A DNA stretch of 64,000 nucleotides from Chamaecrista fasciculata. Taxonomy: Eukaryota > Streptophyta > Magnoliopsida > Fabales > Fabaceae. This document shows, in pieces, positions 32,466 through 43,979 of this stretch. The stretch lies in the NCBI GenBank assembly GCA_003254925.1, contig QANZ01003464.1:19640-83639 (forward strand). Reading direction: 5' to 3'. Within the stretch, counting starts at the first letter, position 1. Each line of letters opens with the position of its first letter. The position numbers and the translations under genes were made by a program. The notes below the pieces were generated by a model. It ran no database searches. It was given only the letters and a program-made list of their open reading frames with translations, and had not been told where the DNA came from.

Positions 32466-33917
32466 TGGAGAAGGTTGACTTGAGCAAAGTGGAGATAGCT
32501 GCATTGTGGAGATATTGGCAACAATTTAATCTCGTAAGTTCATGGACCTTTATTTTACCCCTTCTTATTTTGGTGTTTCTATTGTCCTGACAAGTTATCT
32601 AAAATGGACTTGGTCGATGCCGTCCCAAATCCATCAAAAGAGCAGTTATTGGATGTTGTTCAGAGGCATTTCATGTCTCAGATACCAAGAAAATACTAAC
32701 TGCATTCTTGTCCTGGCCTTGATAGTTATCACTTATATGTTTCATACTTCCTGGTGAGTGGGGAATTGATTATTGCTTTGATGACAAGATAATTTTCTAC
32801 TGTTTGTATATGTGTTGAAGTTATAGTTGTCCTTGACACATAGCGTAGTTTAGATTTTGATTTTGGGTACGCCTTAAAATCAGTTAATATCTATAGAACA
32901 TTTAAATTGTACACCACAATCTTAAAATTTCAATTTTTTTTGTTCCCTACCTAAGAGTTCTTAACCCTAACAAGCTATGTTATTATTTTTACCTTCATGA
33001 AACGTAAAATTGTCATTGATGCTTTTCATTCACCTCATTAAAATTTAATTTTTTTTGTCCTCTACCTAATAATTTTCAATCCTAACGAGTTATTTTATTA
33101 TTTTTACAACCATGAAAAGTAAAATTGTAATTGATGCTTTCACATTCTTAAGTTTTTTTTAAAATAATATTGAACAAGCAATCTGCTGTCTGAAAGGATA
33201 ATATTCTCAAACAGAGAAATGTAACTCGGAAGTAAATGGGCCTCAGTCTTCCAGAGATGCATGAAAGATCCAGTCTATCAATCAGAACCGACCTATCTTT
33301 CCTCTCACTCCCTTTTCCAGTCTTAAACTCTATTCTCCAAAACAGTAGGGCTAGGACCTTCTAAATCTAAAAGTAACATATGTTTCATTCTTGGTTTCCA
33401 AAGATTTGAAATCCTATTCTCAACAATTATTCACATCTCTCATCCCCTTTTTGCTCCTTCTTGATAAACCTCTTTACTCATAACCCAATAAGATGGTTTG
33501 CTTTGGAAAACCTTAGCACAAGAAGAAGAGGGGGGAGGTGAATTGTGACAACAATGTTGAGTAATGGATTTGGATCATTTTGGCAAGCTAGCATGGACAT
33601 TGTTTCTATTTGATTGGAAGTGTTTTGTACCTTTTTTTTTGTGTGGGTTTTTAAGTCTTTTAAGAGAGTGAGGGCGGGTGGTTAGGCAAATTTTGGTATG
33701 TAGTCTTGTGAGGCTTCTTGCATCTGAAATTGGTTGTGGTCCTTGGTTTCTTAAAAGCATTTCTCTTTGGGTATTATAATCCTTTTTCTCTAGTAGATTT
33801 GATTTATTTTTTTCGTTTTATGATATAAAAACTAAAAAAGCCTTTGTCATATTTTTTCGAAGTTGAGGCTGAGGTCATTTTTAGTAAGTTTTTAAGTCTC
33901 CAACAAGGGAAAAAAAT
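32466..33917 (+). repeat. Duplication unit 2, cut by the copia cluster
   Basis: Follows unit 1 directly and repeats its blocks (TCTATCAATCAGAACCGACC, ATAACCCAATAAGATGGTTT, GTCTCCAACA). It ends at 33917, where an inverted copia LTR begins. The part of the unit that should follow (with CAAACATGGAAATGATTG) is missing on both sides of the cluster, so DNA was lost when the cluster formed. Confidence 0.7.
32471..32681 (+). pseudogene. SAP30-like pseudogene, copy 2
   Basis: This is the best preserved domain of the array. Exon 32471-32533 encodes KVDLSKVEIAALWRYWQQFN plus L and ends at a good donor, ctc|gtaagtt. The following exon (about 32595-32681) encodes LSKMDLVDAVPNPSKEQLLD and VVQRHFMSQ. At its end the donor is lost: copies 1 and 3 have CAG|gtacc, this one has CAGatacc. 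The upstream exon seen in copy 1 is absent and no further exons follow, so it cannot give a full SAP30-like protein. Confidence 0.65.
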
Positions 33918-34051
33918 TGTTAAACAAGACTAGAATGAATGATTTTCTGATATCATTTCTGATGCAATATGTACAATATATATACAAGACTAGGAGCTTC
34001 CTAACTACCTACATTAAGTGTACCTCCTAACTACCTTCATAACTCTTAACA
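33918..34051 (-). repeat. Copia LTR, inverted copy
   Basis: The reverse complement begins TGTTAAGAGTTATGAAGGTA and ends CTTGTTTAACA, as the 3' LTR at 39387 does. On its right the minus strand continues into the polypurine tract GAGGGGGAGTG and then the RNase H end, so it is the 3' LTR of an inverted, truncated element. Confidence 0.8.
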
Positions 34052-34058
34052 CTCCCCC

Positions 34059-34340
34059 TCAAGTTGGAGCATAGATATTAGTCATGCCCAACTTGTTACA
34101 AATGTAATCAACCCTCACCCCATTCAAAGCTTTAGTAAAGATATCTTCTAATTGATCTCCGAATTTAACATATGCTGTGGAGATTATATTTTCTTCAATC
34201 TTTGCACGAACAAAATGACAATCAATCTCAATGTGTTTAGTTCGTTCATGAAAAACGGGATTTGATGCAATATGGATGGCAGCCTTGTTGTCACACCATA
34301 GCTTTGCAGGTTGTAAAGTCTTCACTCCAAGTTCTCCCAA
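34059..34340 (-). pseudogene. Copia RNase H C-terminal fragment (inverted element)
   Basis: Encodes [20 protein letters not shown], then [20 protein letters not shown] and [20 protein letters not shown], nearly the same as the end of the polyprotein at 39105-39379. The rest is missing: the frame meets the direct LTR of element B at about 34339, within the short shared sequence AAG. Confidence 0.85.
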
Positions 34341-34467
34341 GAGTTATGAAGGTAGTTAGGAGGTACACTTAATGTAGGTAGTTAGGAAGCTCCTAGTCTT
34401 GTATATATATTGTACATATTGCATAAGAAATGATATCAGAAAATCATTCATTCTGGTCTTGTTTAAC
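34339..34467 (+). repeat. Copia LTR, 5' LTR of element B
   Basis: Matches the 3' LTR from AAGAGTTATGAAGG to CTTGTTTAAC but lacks the first four bases, TGTT, which were lost at the junction with the inverted RNase H fragment. It is followed by TGGTATCAGAGT (from 34469), the primer-binding site for initiator Met-tRNA. Confidence 0.8.
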
Positions 34468-34680
34468 TTGGTATCAGAGTTCTCCAATTTCAAGGGTTAG
34501 GGTTCACATTGAATTCAAGTTTCTGGGTCACTTCACAGTGACCGTTTGGGTTTGTTTAAGTTGTGGTCAAATTTTAAAGTGGTCATCTTCTCTCACCGCC
34601 GGCATATTCAGATTCGCCGTCCTCCGTTCGGTGAAACCCCAGATTCCGGCAACACGCGCCACTTGAAGTCCTGCGCAGAT

Positions 34681-34700
34681 CTCACGCGCCGGCGCGTGAG
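34681..34700. other. Perfect 20-bp GC palindrome in the leader of element B
   Basis: CTCACGCGCCGGCGCGTGAG equals its own reverse complement. It lies about 210 bases after the primer-binding site. The leader of element C has the same palindrome (18 bases) in the matching place. It could be a stem-loop in the RNA; a packaging or dimer role is inference. Confidence 0.6.
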
Positions 34701-35069
34701 AGCACGTGGAGCTCCGTTTCGACTGCTGATTCCTTCCGCCACCGTCGAAGGTCTATATCCGGCGGATTCCGGTCAACTCCCAGAGGTTCTAGCCATTTTT
34801 TTTGCTTGGATCTATTGGTTGGTGCCCCATTTCGGTTTGTTGAGTGACTTTGGTGCTAAGTTCAGTGCTTGGCGTTTGGAGCTTTCAATCTGCTGTCCAA
34901 CCATCATTTGGTTAATTTGAGGTAATTGTTTTTGGTGCCTCTTCAGCTTGTTTTCCAGAATTTGTGCTCTGTTTGATTGGTGGCAGTTTTAAGACTTGTT
35001 TGTTCTCATTTGGAGTCTTTGTTGAGAAGTTAGTTCTCATTTGGAGTCTTTGCTCAGAAGACTTTCTCG

Positions 35070-35818
35070 ATGGGTAGTGAAACTATTTGTATTTCTGCTC
35101 ATGAATATGCTCAATTTCTCCAGTATCGGGAGCTAGTAAACTCTCATGTTACAACTATTGCCGATTCAGGTAAATCCACTAAATGCCTACTTTCATCATC
35201 TTCTAAATGGGTTATTGATTCAGGAGCTACAGATCACATGACAGGTAATCCAAACCTTTTCTCCACCTTCCAACCGTATTCTTCCACTTCTCATGTTACT
35301 TTAGCAGACGGTTCCAATTCTCGTGTCCTTGGTTCTGGAACTGTCAATCCTATCCCCTCACTTTCTTTATCTTCAGTATTGAGTTTACCCAATTTTTCAT
35401 TCAATTTGCTTTCGGTTAGTAAACTCACTCGTGCTTTAAACTGTGTCATCTTATTCTTTTCTGACCATTGTCTTTTTCAGGATCTTACGACCAAACGGAT
35501 TATTGGTAGAGGACATAAGTGTGGAGGATTATACGTTTTGGAATCGCCACGACCTGTTGCTTGCTCGAGTGTCCTTTCCCCTTTTGATGTGCATTGTCGT
35601 TTAGGTCATCCTTCCCTATCTTCTCTTAAGAAACTTTATCCTCAGTTTAATCACTTATCTGTTTTGGATTGTGAGTCATGTCAGTTTGCCAAACATCATC
35701 GTCTTCCATCTAGTCCTAGAGTCAATAAACGGGCTACATCTCCATTTGAGTTAGTCCATTCAGACGTTTGGGGTCCTTGTCCGGTCGTTTCTAAACAAGG
35801 TTTCAAATACTTTGTTAC
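35070..35818 (+). pseudogene. Element B: copia protease / GAG-pre-integrase fragment
   Basis: Starts MGSETICISAHEYAQFLQYR, then the aspartic protease site KWVIDSGATDHMTGNPNLFS, and the GAG-pre-integrase His-Cys region ([18 protein letters not shown] ... [10 protein letters not shown]), up to [18 protein letters not shown]. It then runs directly into the shared LTR at 35819. There is no gag (no capsid, no CCHC knuckle) between the leader and the protease, and integrase core, reverse transcriptase and RNase H are absent. It is a deletion derivative that shares the gag-less plan of element C. Confidence 0.85.
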
Positions 35819-35959
35819 TGTTAAGAGTTATGAAGGTAGTTAGGAGGTACACTTAATGTAGGTAGTTAGGAAGCTCCTAGTCTTGTATATATATATATTG
35901 TACATATTGCATAAGAAATAACATCAGAAAATTTAGTCATCTGATCTTGCAAAATAACA
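35819..35959 (+). repeat. Shared central copia LTR
   Basis: 141 bases from TGTTAAGAGTTATG to AAAATAACA. It serves as 3' LTR of element B and 5' LTR of element C. Directly behind it is TGGTATCAGAGC (35960-35971), a complete primer-binding site. It differs from the 3' LTR at 39387 at several bases near its end and in the AT run, so the two are not newly made twins. Confidence 0.85.
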
Positions 35960-36194
35960 TGGTATCAGAGCAATTAGGGTTTGGTATCTTCTCCTTTGTT
36001 TCACGCTTCCAGTAGCGCACATTTAAGTGTGCAGTTCATCACTGCACGTCAGGGCCCAAATTTTCTGGGCATCTGTTTGCGTCACCGCCACCATAGGAAG
36101 GAAGAGAAGGTCCCGATCGGCGGTTCCCCGAACTCCGGCGTCCACCAGAGAAGCGCGTGATTCTCACGCGCCGCCTGAACATTTTCGATCTCCC

Positions 36195-36212
36195 TCACGC
36201 GCCGGCGCGTGA
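36195..36212. other. Perfect 18-bp GC palindrome in the leader of element C
   Basis: TCACGCGCCGGCGCGTGA, identical to the core of the palindrome in the leader of element B and at a similar distance from the primer-binding site. More GCGCGTG words surround it (36150-36230). It is conserved between two copies whose other leader bases have diverged. Confidence 0.6.
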
Positions 36213-36569
36213 AGGCGCGTGCGGGCGCGTTCCTCGTTGTTCCGGTCACCACTTTCTTCCGCCGCCGTCGGAAGGCTATTTCTGGCGGTTTTCGATCAGC
36301 ACCCAGAGGTTCCAGCCACTTTTTGTTTGGTTCTATTGGTTGAAGCCTCGTTTTGGTTAGTGGAGCTGTCCAGTTCAACGTTTAGCATTTGGTGCCTTCA
36401 ATCTGCTGTCCAGCCATCATTTGTTGATTTGAGGTTATTGTTTGGTGCCTCATTTGGTTTGCTATTTCAGTTACGTGCTGATTTGCTGCTCTGTTTGTTT
36501 TGGTGGTGGATTTTGAGACTTACTAGTTATTTGCTCTCATTTGGTGTCTTCTTTGAGAAGATTATTTCG

Positions 36570-39379
36570 ATGGCTAATAAAACTATTTGTATTTATGAGG
36601 ATGAATATGCTCAATTTCTCCAATATCGAGAGTTAGTAAACTCTCATGTTACAACTATTGCCGATTCAGGTAAATCCACTAAATGCCTATTTTCATCATC
36701 TTCTAAATGGGTTATTGACTCAGGAGCTACAGATCACATGACAGGTAATCCAAACCTTTTCTCCACCTTCCAACCATATTCTTCCACATCTCATGTTACT
36801 TTGGCAGACGGTTCCAATTCTCGTGTCCTTGGTTCTGGAACTGTCAATCCTATCCCCTCACTTTCTTTGTCTTCAGTATTGAGTTTACCCAACTTTTCAT
36901 TCAATTTGCTTTTGGTTAGTAAACTCACTCGTGCTGTAAACTGTGTCATCTCATTCTTTCCCGACCATTGTCTTTTTCACGATCTTACGACAAAACGGAT
37001 TATTGGTAGAGTACGTTTTGGAATCGCCACGACCTGTTGCTTGCTCAAGTGTCCTCTCCCCTTTTGATGTGCATTGTCGTTTAGGTCATCCTTCCCTATC
37101 TTCTCTTAAGAAACTTTATCCTCAGTTTAATCACTTATCTGTTTTGGATTGTGAGTCATGTCAGTTTGCCAAACATCATCGTCTTCCATCTAGTCCAAGA
37201 GTCAATAAACGGGCTACATCTCCATTTGAGTTAGTCCATTCAGACGTTTGGGGTCCTTGTCCGGTCGTTTCTAAACAAGGTTTCAAATACTTTGATCCTA
37301 AGTCTATTACTTTTGTCTTTCTTGGTTATTGTCGAGTCCAAAAAGGGTACCGGTGCTTCTCTCCTGATCTTGATAGGTACCTTGTTTCTAGAGATGTTAC
37401 ATTTCATGAAAATGTTCCTTTCTTTCCTCACTCACCTGTGCATCCCGAAGAGGGGGAGGAAGATGACTTGTTGATTTATACTGTGCCTCAATTTTCAATA
37501 AACACATTGTTAGAGGGCACACTTCCTCCAGTTATGCAGGCATTGGTAGACACATTATCAAATGACACATGTCCGCCAGTTACGCAAGTCTCAGAGGACA
37601 CGCGTCCTCCATTAAAACATGTCTACTCTCGGCGACCACGACAAACTAGTGATCCTGCTCCAGACTCATGCCCTCCACTATCCTCTTTGTCGTCAGATCC
37701 AGTTTCCTCTGACCATGATTCCGTCGATGATCGTTCTATTGCTCTTCGGATAGGTAAACGTCCATGTACTTATCCAATTTCATCTTTTGTCTCTTATGAC
37801 CATGTATCTCCTTCCTCTCGTGCCTTTGTTGCTTCTCTAGACACAGTTTCTCTTCCTCGTTCGGTTCTTGAGGCTTTATCTCATCCTGGTTGGCGTGAAG
37901 CAATGATTGAGGAGATGATGGCTCTTGATAAGAGTGAAACTTGGTCTTTGGTGGATTTACCTGCGGGCAAGAAAGTCATTGGTTTCAAATGGGTATTTAA
38001 TGTCAAAGTTAATCCAGATGGCTTTGTGGCGCGACTCAAAGCACGTTTGGTTGCTAAGGGCTATGCTCAAACCTATGGTGTTGACTATTCTAACACTTTC
38101 TCTCCTGTGGCTAAACTTACATCTGTTAGGTTATTTATCTCTATGGCAGCAACCTATAATTGGCCCTTGCATCAGTTGGATATCAAGAATGCATTTCTCC
38201 ATGGTGATCTTCAAGAGGAAGTCTATATGGAGCAACCACCTGGGTTTGTTGCTCAGGGGGAGCGTGGGAAAGTATGTCGTTTGCACAAATCTTTATATGG
38301 GTTGAAACACTTGGTTTGGCAGATTCAGTGATGTAGTCATACAATATGGCATGCTCAAATGCAAATCTGATCACTCGGTCTTTTATAAGAAGACCGATGC
38401 AGGAATAATTTTGTTAGTTGTCTATGTGGATGACATTATCATTACAGGGAATGATGATTCAGGTATCTCTTCTCTCAAGTCCTTCCTTCACTCTCAGTTT
38501 CAGACAAAAGATTTGGGGCCATTAAAATACTTCTTGGGAGTTGAGATAGCAAGAAGTAAGAAGGGCATCTTCTTGTCCCAAAGGAAATATGTTCTTGATT
38601 TGTTGACTGAAACAGGAAAACTAGGGGCTAAGCCATGTAGTGTTCCTATGACTCCAGGATTGCAACTATGGAAGGATGATGGGGAACCATTTGAGGATCC
38701 TGAGAGATATAGGAGGTTGGTTGGAAAACTAAACTACCTCACGGTAACTCGCCCTGACATTGCTTACCCTGTTAGTTTTGTTAGCCACTTCATGTCTTCT
38801 CCAACTGTCAAGCATTGGGAAGCCTGGGAACAGATTCTTAGTTATTTGAAAAGTGCTCCAGGACGAGGTCTCTTATACAGAAATAATGGACACATTGATG
38901 TTGAGTGCTTTTCTGATGCGGATTGGGCAGGATCCAAGGCAGATAGAAGATCTACCACAGGATATTGTGTGTTCATGGGAGGAAATCTGATCTCATGGAA
39001 AAGTAAGAAGCATAATGTAGTCTCCCGCTCTAGTGCTGAGTCTGAGTATAGGGCAATGGCTCAAGCAACTTGTGAAGTTGTGTGGATACGACAACTTTTG
39101 GGAGAACTTGGAGTGAAGACTTTACAACCTGCAAAGCTATGGTGTGACAACAAGGCTGCCATCCATATTGCATCAAATCCCGTTTTTCATGAACGAACTA
39201 AACACATTGAGATTGATTGTCATTTTGTTCGTGAAAAGATTGAAGAAAATATAATCTCCACAACATATGTTAAATCCGGAGATCAATTAGGAGATATCTT
39301 TACTAAAGCTTTGAATGGGGTGAGGGTTGATTACATTTGTAACAAGTTGGACATGATTAATATCTATGCTCCAACTTGA
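36570..39379 (+). pseudogene. Element C: copia polyprotein, gag-less and broken
   Basis: Begins MANKTICIYEDEYAQFLQYR and goes straight to the protease site (WVIDSGATDHMTG). A 20-base deletion near 37012, compared with element B, shifts the frame. GAG-pre-integrase follows to about 37290, then the frame jumps from QGFKYF to [12 protein letters not shown], the integrase tail, so the whole catalytic DDE core is gone. Reverse transcriptase (about 37900-38500) has [20 protein letters not shown] and the active site VVYVDDIIITG, but a deletion with frameshift at about 38310 splits it. RNase H (about 38900-39340) has DADWAGSKADRRSTTGYC and SRSSAESEYRA. It cannot be autonomous. Confidence 0.88.
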
Positions 39380-39386
39380 GGGGGAG
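39377..39386 (+). other. Polypurine tract of element C
   Basis: GAGGGGGAG just before the 3' LTR, overlapping the end of the polyprotein frame (...NIYAPT stop). It primes plus-strand synthesis in copia elements. Confidence 0.75.
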
Positions 39387-39518
39387 TGTTAAGAGTTATG
39401 AAGGTAGTTAGGAGGTACACTTAATGTAGGTAGTTAGGAAGCTCCTAGTTGTATATATATTGTACAGATTGCATAAGAAATGATATCAGAAAATCATTCA
39501 TTCTGGTCTTGTTTAACA
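39387..39518 (+). repeat. Copia 3' LTR of element C
   Basis: 132 bases, TGTTAAGAG ... CTTGTTTAACA. The right flank (CTTTCAAGTGTG) does not repeat the left flank of the cluster, so no target duplication marks the insertion. Confidence 0.85.
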
Positions 39519-39914
39519 CTTTCAAGTGTGATGATTCATGCAACTCGGCCCTTTGTGCACAATGAATGGATTTGAGCAAAAATCGAAGTAATGGCATTTC
39601 TGGTACCGTTGAGGTTCGTGTTAGTGTTAAATTGCATCTTGTAATTACTGAATATGAGAATCACATACTATTAATGTTGTATCGGTTTCATATAATAAAT
39701 GCAGACTAACATTGCAACTACATGATGTGGTGTTTTCGAGGTCCTTTTATTGAGACATTTGGGCATTTGATGTTTTCCTTTTATTATGCGCTACATCTTA
39801 TTTCAATCTTAGTGTCATTCTGTATGGCGATGCTATGATATTTTAGTTAACTATTTTCTTTGGCTTCCATGTCCCTAGGTTTCGAATTTAGAAAGTGGGT
39901 ATAGGTCGATGCAT
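39519..39914. other. Spacer between the copia cluster and unit 3
   Basis: No gene; unrelated to the array as far as I can see. Confidence 0.35.
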
Positions 39915-42650
39915 TGGATCCATTGTCTTCACCTTTTGCCTTTACTATTCTTAAAGCTGTATTGTCTTTTGTCTGTTTTTTTTTTGTTGACCCTACCATT
40001 ATTTCTGATTTGGTTTGTGCTATCTTTAATTTCTCAGCATCTGATGACACTCAAAGGTTCCAAAAATTGAGGCACGGATTGCACGGATAATTTGGATCAT
40101 CTCACAAGACGATCAGGGGGTCCCTCTTATGCAGAAGGTTGACTTGAGCAAAGTGGAGATAGCTGCATTGTGTAGATATTGGCGACAATTTAATTTCGTA
40201 AGTTCATGGACCTTTATTTTTCCTCTTTTTATTTTGGTGTTTCTATTGTCCTGACAAGTTATCTAAAATGGACTTGATCAATGCCGTCCCAAATCCATCA
40301 AAAGAGTAGTTATTGGATGTTGTTCAGAGGCATTTCATGTCTCAGGTACCAAGAAAATACTAACTGCATTCTTGTCCTGTCCTTGATAGTTATATCACTT
40401 ATATGTTTCATACTTCCTGGTGAGTGGTGAATTGATTATTGCTTTGACGAGAAGATAATTTTCTACTGTTTTGTATATGTGTTGAAGTTATAGTTGTCTT
40501 TGACACATAGCATAGTTTAGATTTTGATTTTGAGTACGCCTTAAAATCAGTTAATATCTATAGAACATTTAAATTGTACACCACAATCTTAAAATTTCAA
40601 TTTTTTTTGTTCCCTACCTAAGAGTTCTTAACCCTAACAAGCTATGTTATTATTTTTACCTTCATGAAACGTAAAATTGTCATTGATGCTTTTCATTCAC
40701 CTCATTAAAATTTAATTTTTTTTGTCCTCTACCTAATAATTTTCAATCCTAACGAGTTATTTTATTATTTTTACAATCATGAAAAGTAAAATTGTGATTG
40801 ATGCTTTCACATTCTTAAGTTGTTTTTAAAATAATATTGAACATGCAATCTGCTGTTTTGATAGGATAATATTCTCAAACAGAGAAATGTAACTTAGAAG
40901 TAAATGGGCCTCAGTCTTCCAGAGATGCATGAAAGATCCAGTCTATCAATCAGAACCGACCTATCTTTCCTCTCACTCCCTTTTCTAGTCTTAAACTCTA
41001 TTCTCCAAAACAGTAGGGCTAGGACCTTCTAAATCTAAAAGTAACATATGTTTCATTCTTGGTTTCCGAAAGATTTGAAATCCTATTCTCAACAATTAGT
41101 CACAGCTCTCATCCCCTTTTTGCTCCTTCTCGATAAACCTCTTTACTCATAACCCAATAAGATGGTTTGCTTTGGTAAGCCTTAACACAAGAAGGGGATA
41201 GGAGTTGTGACAAAAATGTTGAGTAATGGATTTGGGTCATTTTGGCAAGCTAGCGTAGCATGGACATTGTTTCTATTTGATTGGAAGTGTTTTGTCCCTT
41301 TGTTTTGGTGTGTGGGTTTTTAAGTCTCTTAAGAGAGTGAGGGTGGGTGGTTTGGCAAATTTTGGTATGTTGTCTGTGAAGGCTTCTAGCTTCTGAAATT
41401 GGTTGAGGTCCTTGGTTTCTTAAAAGCATTTCTCTTTGGGTATTATAATCCTTGCTCTATGGCAGATTTGCTTTATTTTTTTCGTTTTATGATGTCAAAA
41501 CTAAAAAAACCTTTGTCATATTGTTTCAAAGTTTAGGCTTAGGTCATTTTTAGTAATTTGTTTAGTCTTCAACAGGGGATAAAAAAAATCAAACATGGAA
41601 ATGATTGTATTGGATTGACGTCAAACTATTTTTCTTCACTATTCCTTTTCTGGCCTTTGTGCAGTTGAAGTTTCTCTTGATATAAATTTTGGATTTTATT
41701 GGTTAGAAAGAGTTTCTTTCCCTCTGATTTTTAATTTTCTGAGTTGTCTTGTAGAATTTCATCCATAAATTATGTTGTGTTTAAGTGAATGAGAAATAAA
41801 TTAGTGTCGTGACATTTCTAGCCTTTGTGCAGTTGAAGTTTCTCTTAATATAAATTTTGGATTTTATTGGTTAGAAAGAATTCTTTCCCTCTGATTTTTA
41901 ATTTTCTGAGTTGTCTTTTAGAATCTCATCCATAGATTATATTGTGTTTAATCAGAAATAAATGAGTGTCTCGACATTTCCAGAATGAACTTTTAAAATA
42001 TTTTTTGAAAAATTTAATTTAGTTGATTATTTTTAAAAAATGATAGAAAAATGTAGTGTATAGCTAAATCACATTTCACATTCTCTCATATGTGTTTTGA
42101 CATTTGATTGTTTATGTTTGTTACCACTACTATCATCCTTTTGCCTTGCATTTGTTTCCAGCCTCTGGAAATTTCAGTTCCTCACTTTTTTTATTATTAG
42201 CCTAGTCTTTTTATGACAACTGTTCATTTTATATGTAAGTTGAACATATCTGTCTCTTAATATGTATTTATTTATACACATCTATCTCTGTATATATTTA
42301 CTAATTTTTTTGATTGAATGTTGCTGTGCATATTTATCGAAGATTTTGGAACTGAATATTGCAAAGCTTTTGGTAGTTTCAACCATTTCTTTCTGAGGTC
42401 TTCTATTTTGGTTTTTGGATCTTTTTATCTTGTCATATTATTTAAAGTTTTATAATTATTCGGGAAATAAACTTGCTAATTATTCTGGCCTGAATTTTGT
42501 ATGGTTTTTGTTTCAGCATTTTTTTAAAAAATATTTTGCATTTTTTGCCCAATACAAGATGTATATTCTACTCTGTCTCTCCACTGTATTGCTGGTCATG
42601 AGGTGAGGAACCTATTGTTGTTCTTATCATCCCAAGTCACATAAATGTGA
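39915..42650 (+). repeat. Duplication unit 3 of the SAP30-like array
   Basis: Matches unit 1 from GGATCCATTGTCTTCACC through TTTGCCTTGCATTTGT (about 42155), including the internal tandem duplication with GCAGTTGAAGTTTCTCTT (two copies, about 41660-41990). After 42155 it carries extra sequence (from TTCCAGCCTCTGGAAATTTC) that recurs in units 4 and 5. Confidence 0.75.
40035..40345 (+). pseudogene. SAP30-like pseudogene, copy 3
   Basis: Exon to 40197 ends KVDLSKVEIAALCRYWRQFN plus F before gtaagtt (Cys for the Trp of copy 2). The next exon (about 40259-40345) reads ...DLINAVPNPSKE, then a TAG stop at 40307-40309, then LLDVVQRHFMSQ before a normal donor. The upstream part is fused to the KVDLSK exon without the intron of copy 1, and the frame is lost there. 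Clearly dead. Confidence 0.65.
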
Positions 42651-42659
42651 TGAGCACAT

Positions 42660-43860
42660 ATTGACATAATCTAAAAGTAACATATGTTTCATTCTTGGTT
42701 TCCGAAAGATTTGAAATCCTATTCTCAACTATTAGTCACATCTCTCATCCCCTTTTTGCTCCTTCTTGATAAACCTATTTACTCATAACCCAATAAGATG
42801 GTTTCCTTTGGAAAACCTTAGCACAAGAAGAAGGGGAGGTGAGTTGTGACAAAAATGTTGAGTAATGGATTTGGATCATTTTGGCAAGCTAACGTGAACA
42901 TTGTTTCTATTTGATTGGAAGTGTTTTGTACCTTTGTTTTGGTGTGTGGCTTTTTAAGTCTTTTAAGAGAGTGAGGGCGGGAGGTTAGGCAAATTTTAGT
43001 ACGTAGTCTGTGAGGAAAATTTGGGTTTTTAAGTCTTTTTAAGTCTTATAAGCATTTCTCTTTGGGTATTATAATCCTTGTTCTCTAGTAGATTTGTTTT
43101 ATTTTTTGGTTTTGTGATATAAAAATCATATTGTTTCATAGTGGGAGGCAGAGGTCTTTTTTATTAATTTTTTTAGTCTCCAACAGTGTATTGGATTGGC
43201 GACAAACTATTTATTTTCTGTCCTCTGTTGTGCAGTTGAAGTTTCTCTTGATTTAAATTTTGGATTTTTTTTTGTTGAAAAGAGTATCTTTTCCTCTGAT
43301 TTTTAATTTTATGAGTTATCTTTTTGAATCTCATCCATAAATTATGTTGTCAATAAGTGTAAGAGAAATAAATTAGTGTTGTGACATTTGCATAATTAAA
43401 ATTTAAAATATTTTCTGAAAAAATTAATTTGTAATAAATTATTTTTAAGAAATGATAAAAAAATTGTAGTGAGGTGTTAAAATTAATTTGATTGTTTATG
43501 TTTATTACCACAACTATCACATCCTGTTTGCCTTGCATTTGTTTCCAGCCTCTGCAAATTTCAGGTCCTCACTTGTTGAACATATCTATCTCTATATTTA
43601 TTCATATATTGAATGTTGCCGTACATATTTATTTAAGATTGTGGAACCTGAATACTGCAAAGCTGTTTGGTATTTTCAATCATTTCTTTTTTAGTTCTTC
43701 TATTTTGGTTTTTGGATCTTTGGTAATTAATTTTGTCATATTATTTAAATTTTTATAATTATTTGGGAAATAAAGTTGTTAATTTTTCTGGTTTTGGTTT
43801 CTGCATTTTTTTTAAAAAATATTTTGCATTTTCTGCCCAATAAGAGATGATGTTTACTTA
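42660..43860 (+). repeat. Duplication unit 4 (partial)
   Basis: Starts at ATCTAAAAGTAACATATGTT and repeats the later blocks of unit 3 (CCCAATAAGATGGTTTCC, TTTTGGATTTTTTTTTGTTG). It lacks the SAP30-like exons. Several internal deletions are evident against units 1-3. Confidence 0.6.
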
Positions 43861-43979
43861 TTTTTTTTGAACATGATGAATATATTTGTTTGTGAAAACT
43901 TCTTTAGTCTGTGAATATGGTATTGAACTGCTTAGGTTTTAAGTTTTGGTTGAGTAAATTTTTTATTGTTTGTATATGT

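Larger units (their letters stand above)
33918..39518. mobile_element. Compound Ty1/copia cluster (three joined elements)
   Basis: Four LTR copies of about 130-141 bases share TTAGGAGGTACACTTAATGT and GGTAGTTAGGAAGCTCCTAG. The first (33918-34051) is inverted; the other three (34339-34467, 35819-35959, 39387-39518) are direct. The order is: inverted LTR plus inverted RNase H end, LTR, short internal B, shared LTR, long internal C, LTR. Full LTRs begin TGTTAAGAG and end TTTAACA. No target duplication flanks the cluster. All parts are defective. Confidence 0.85.
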
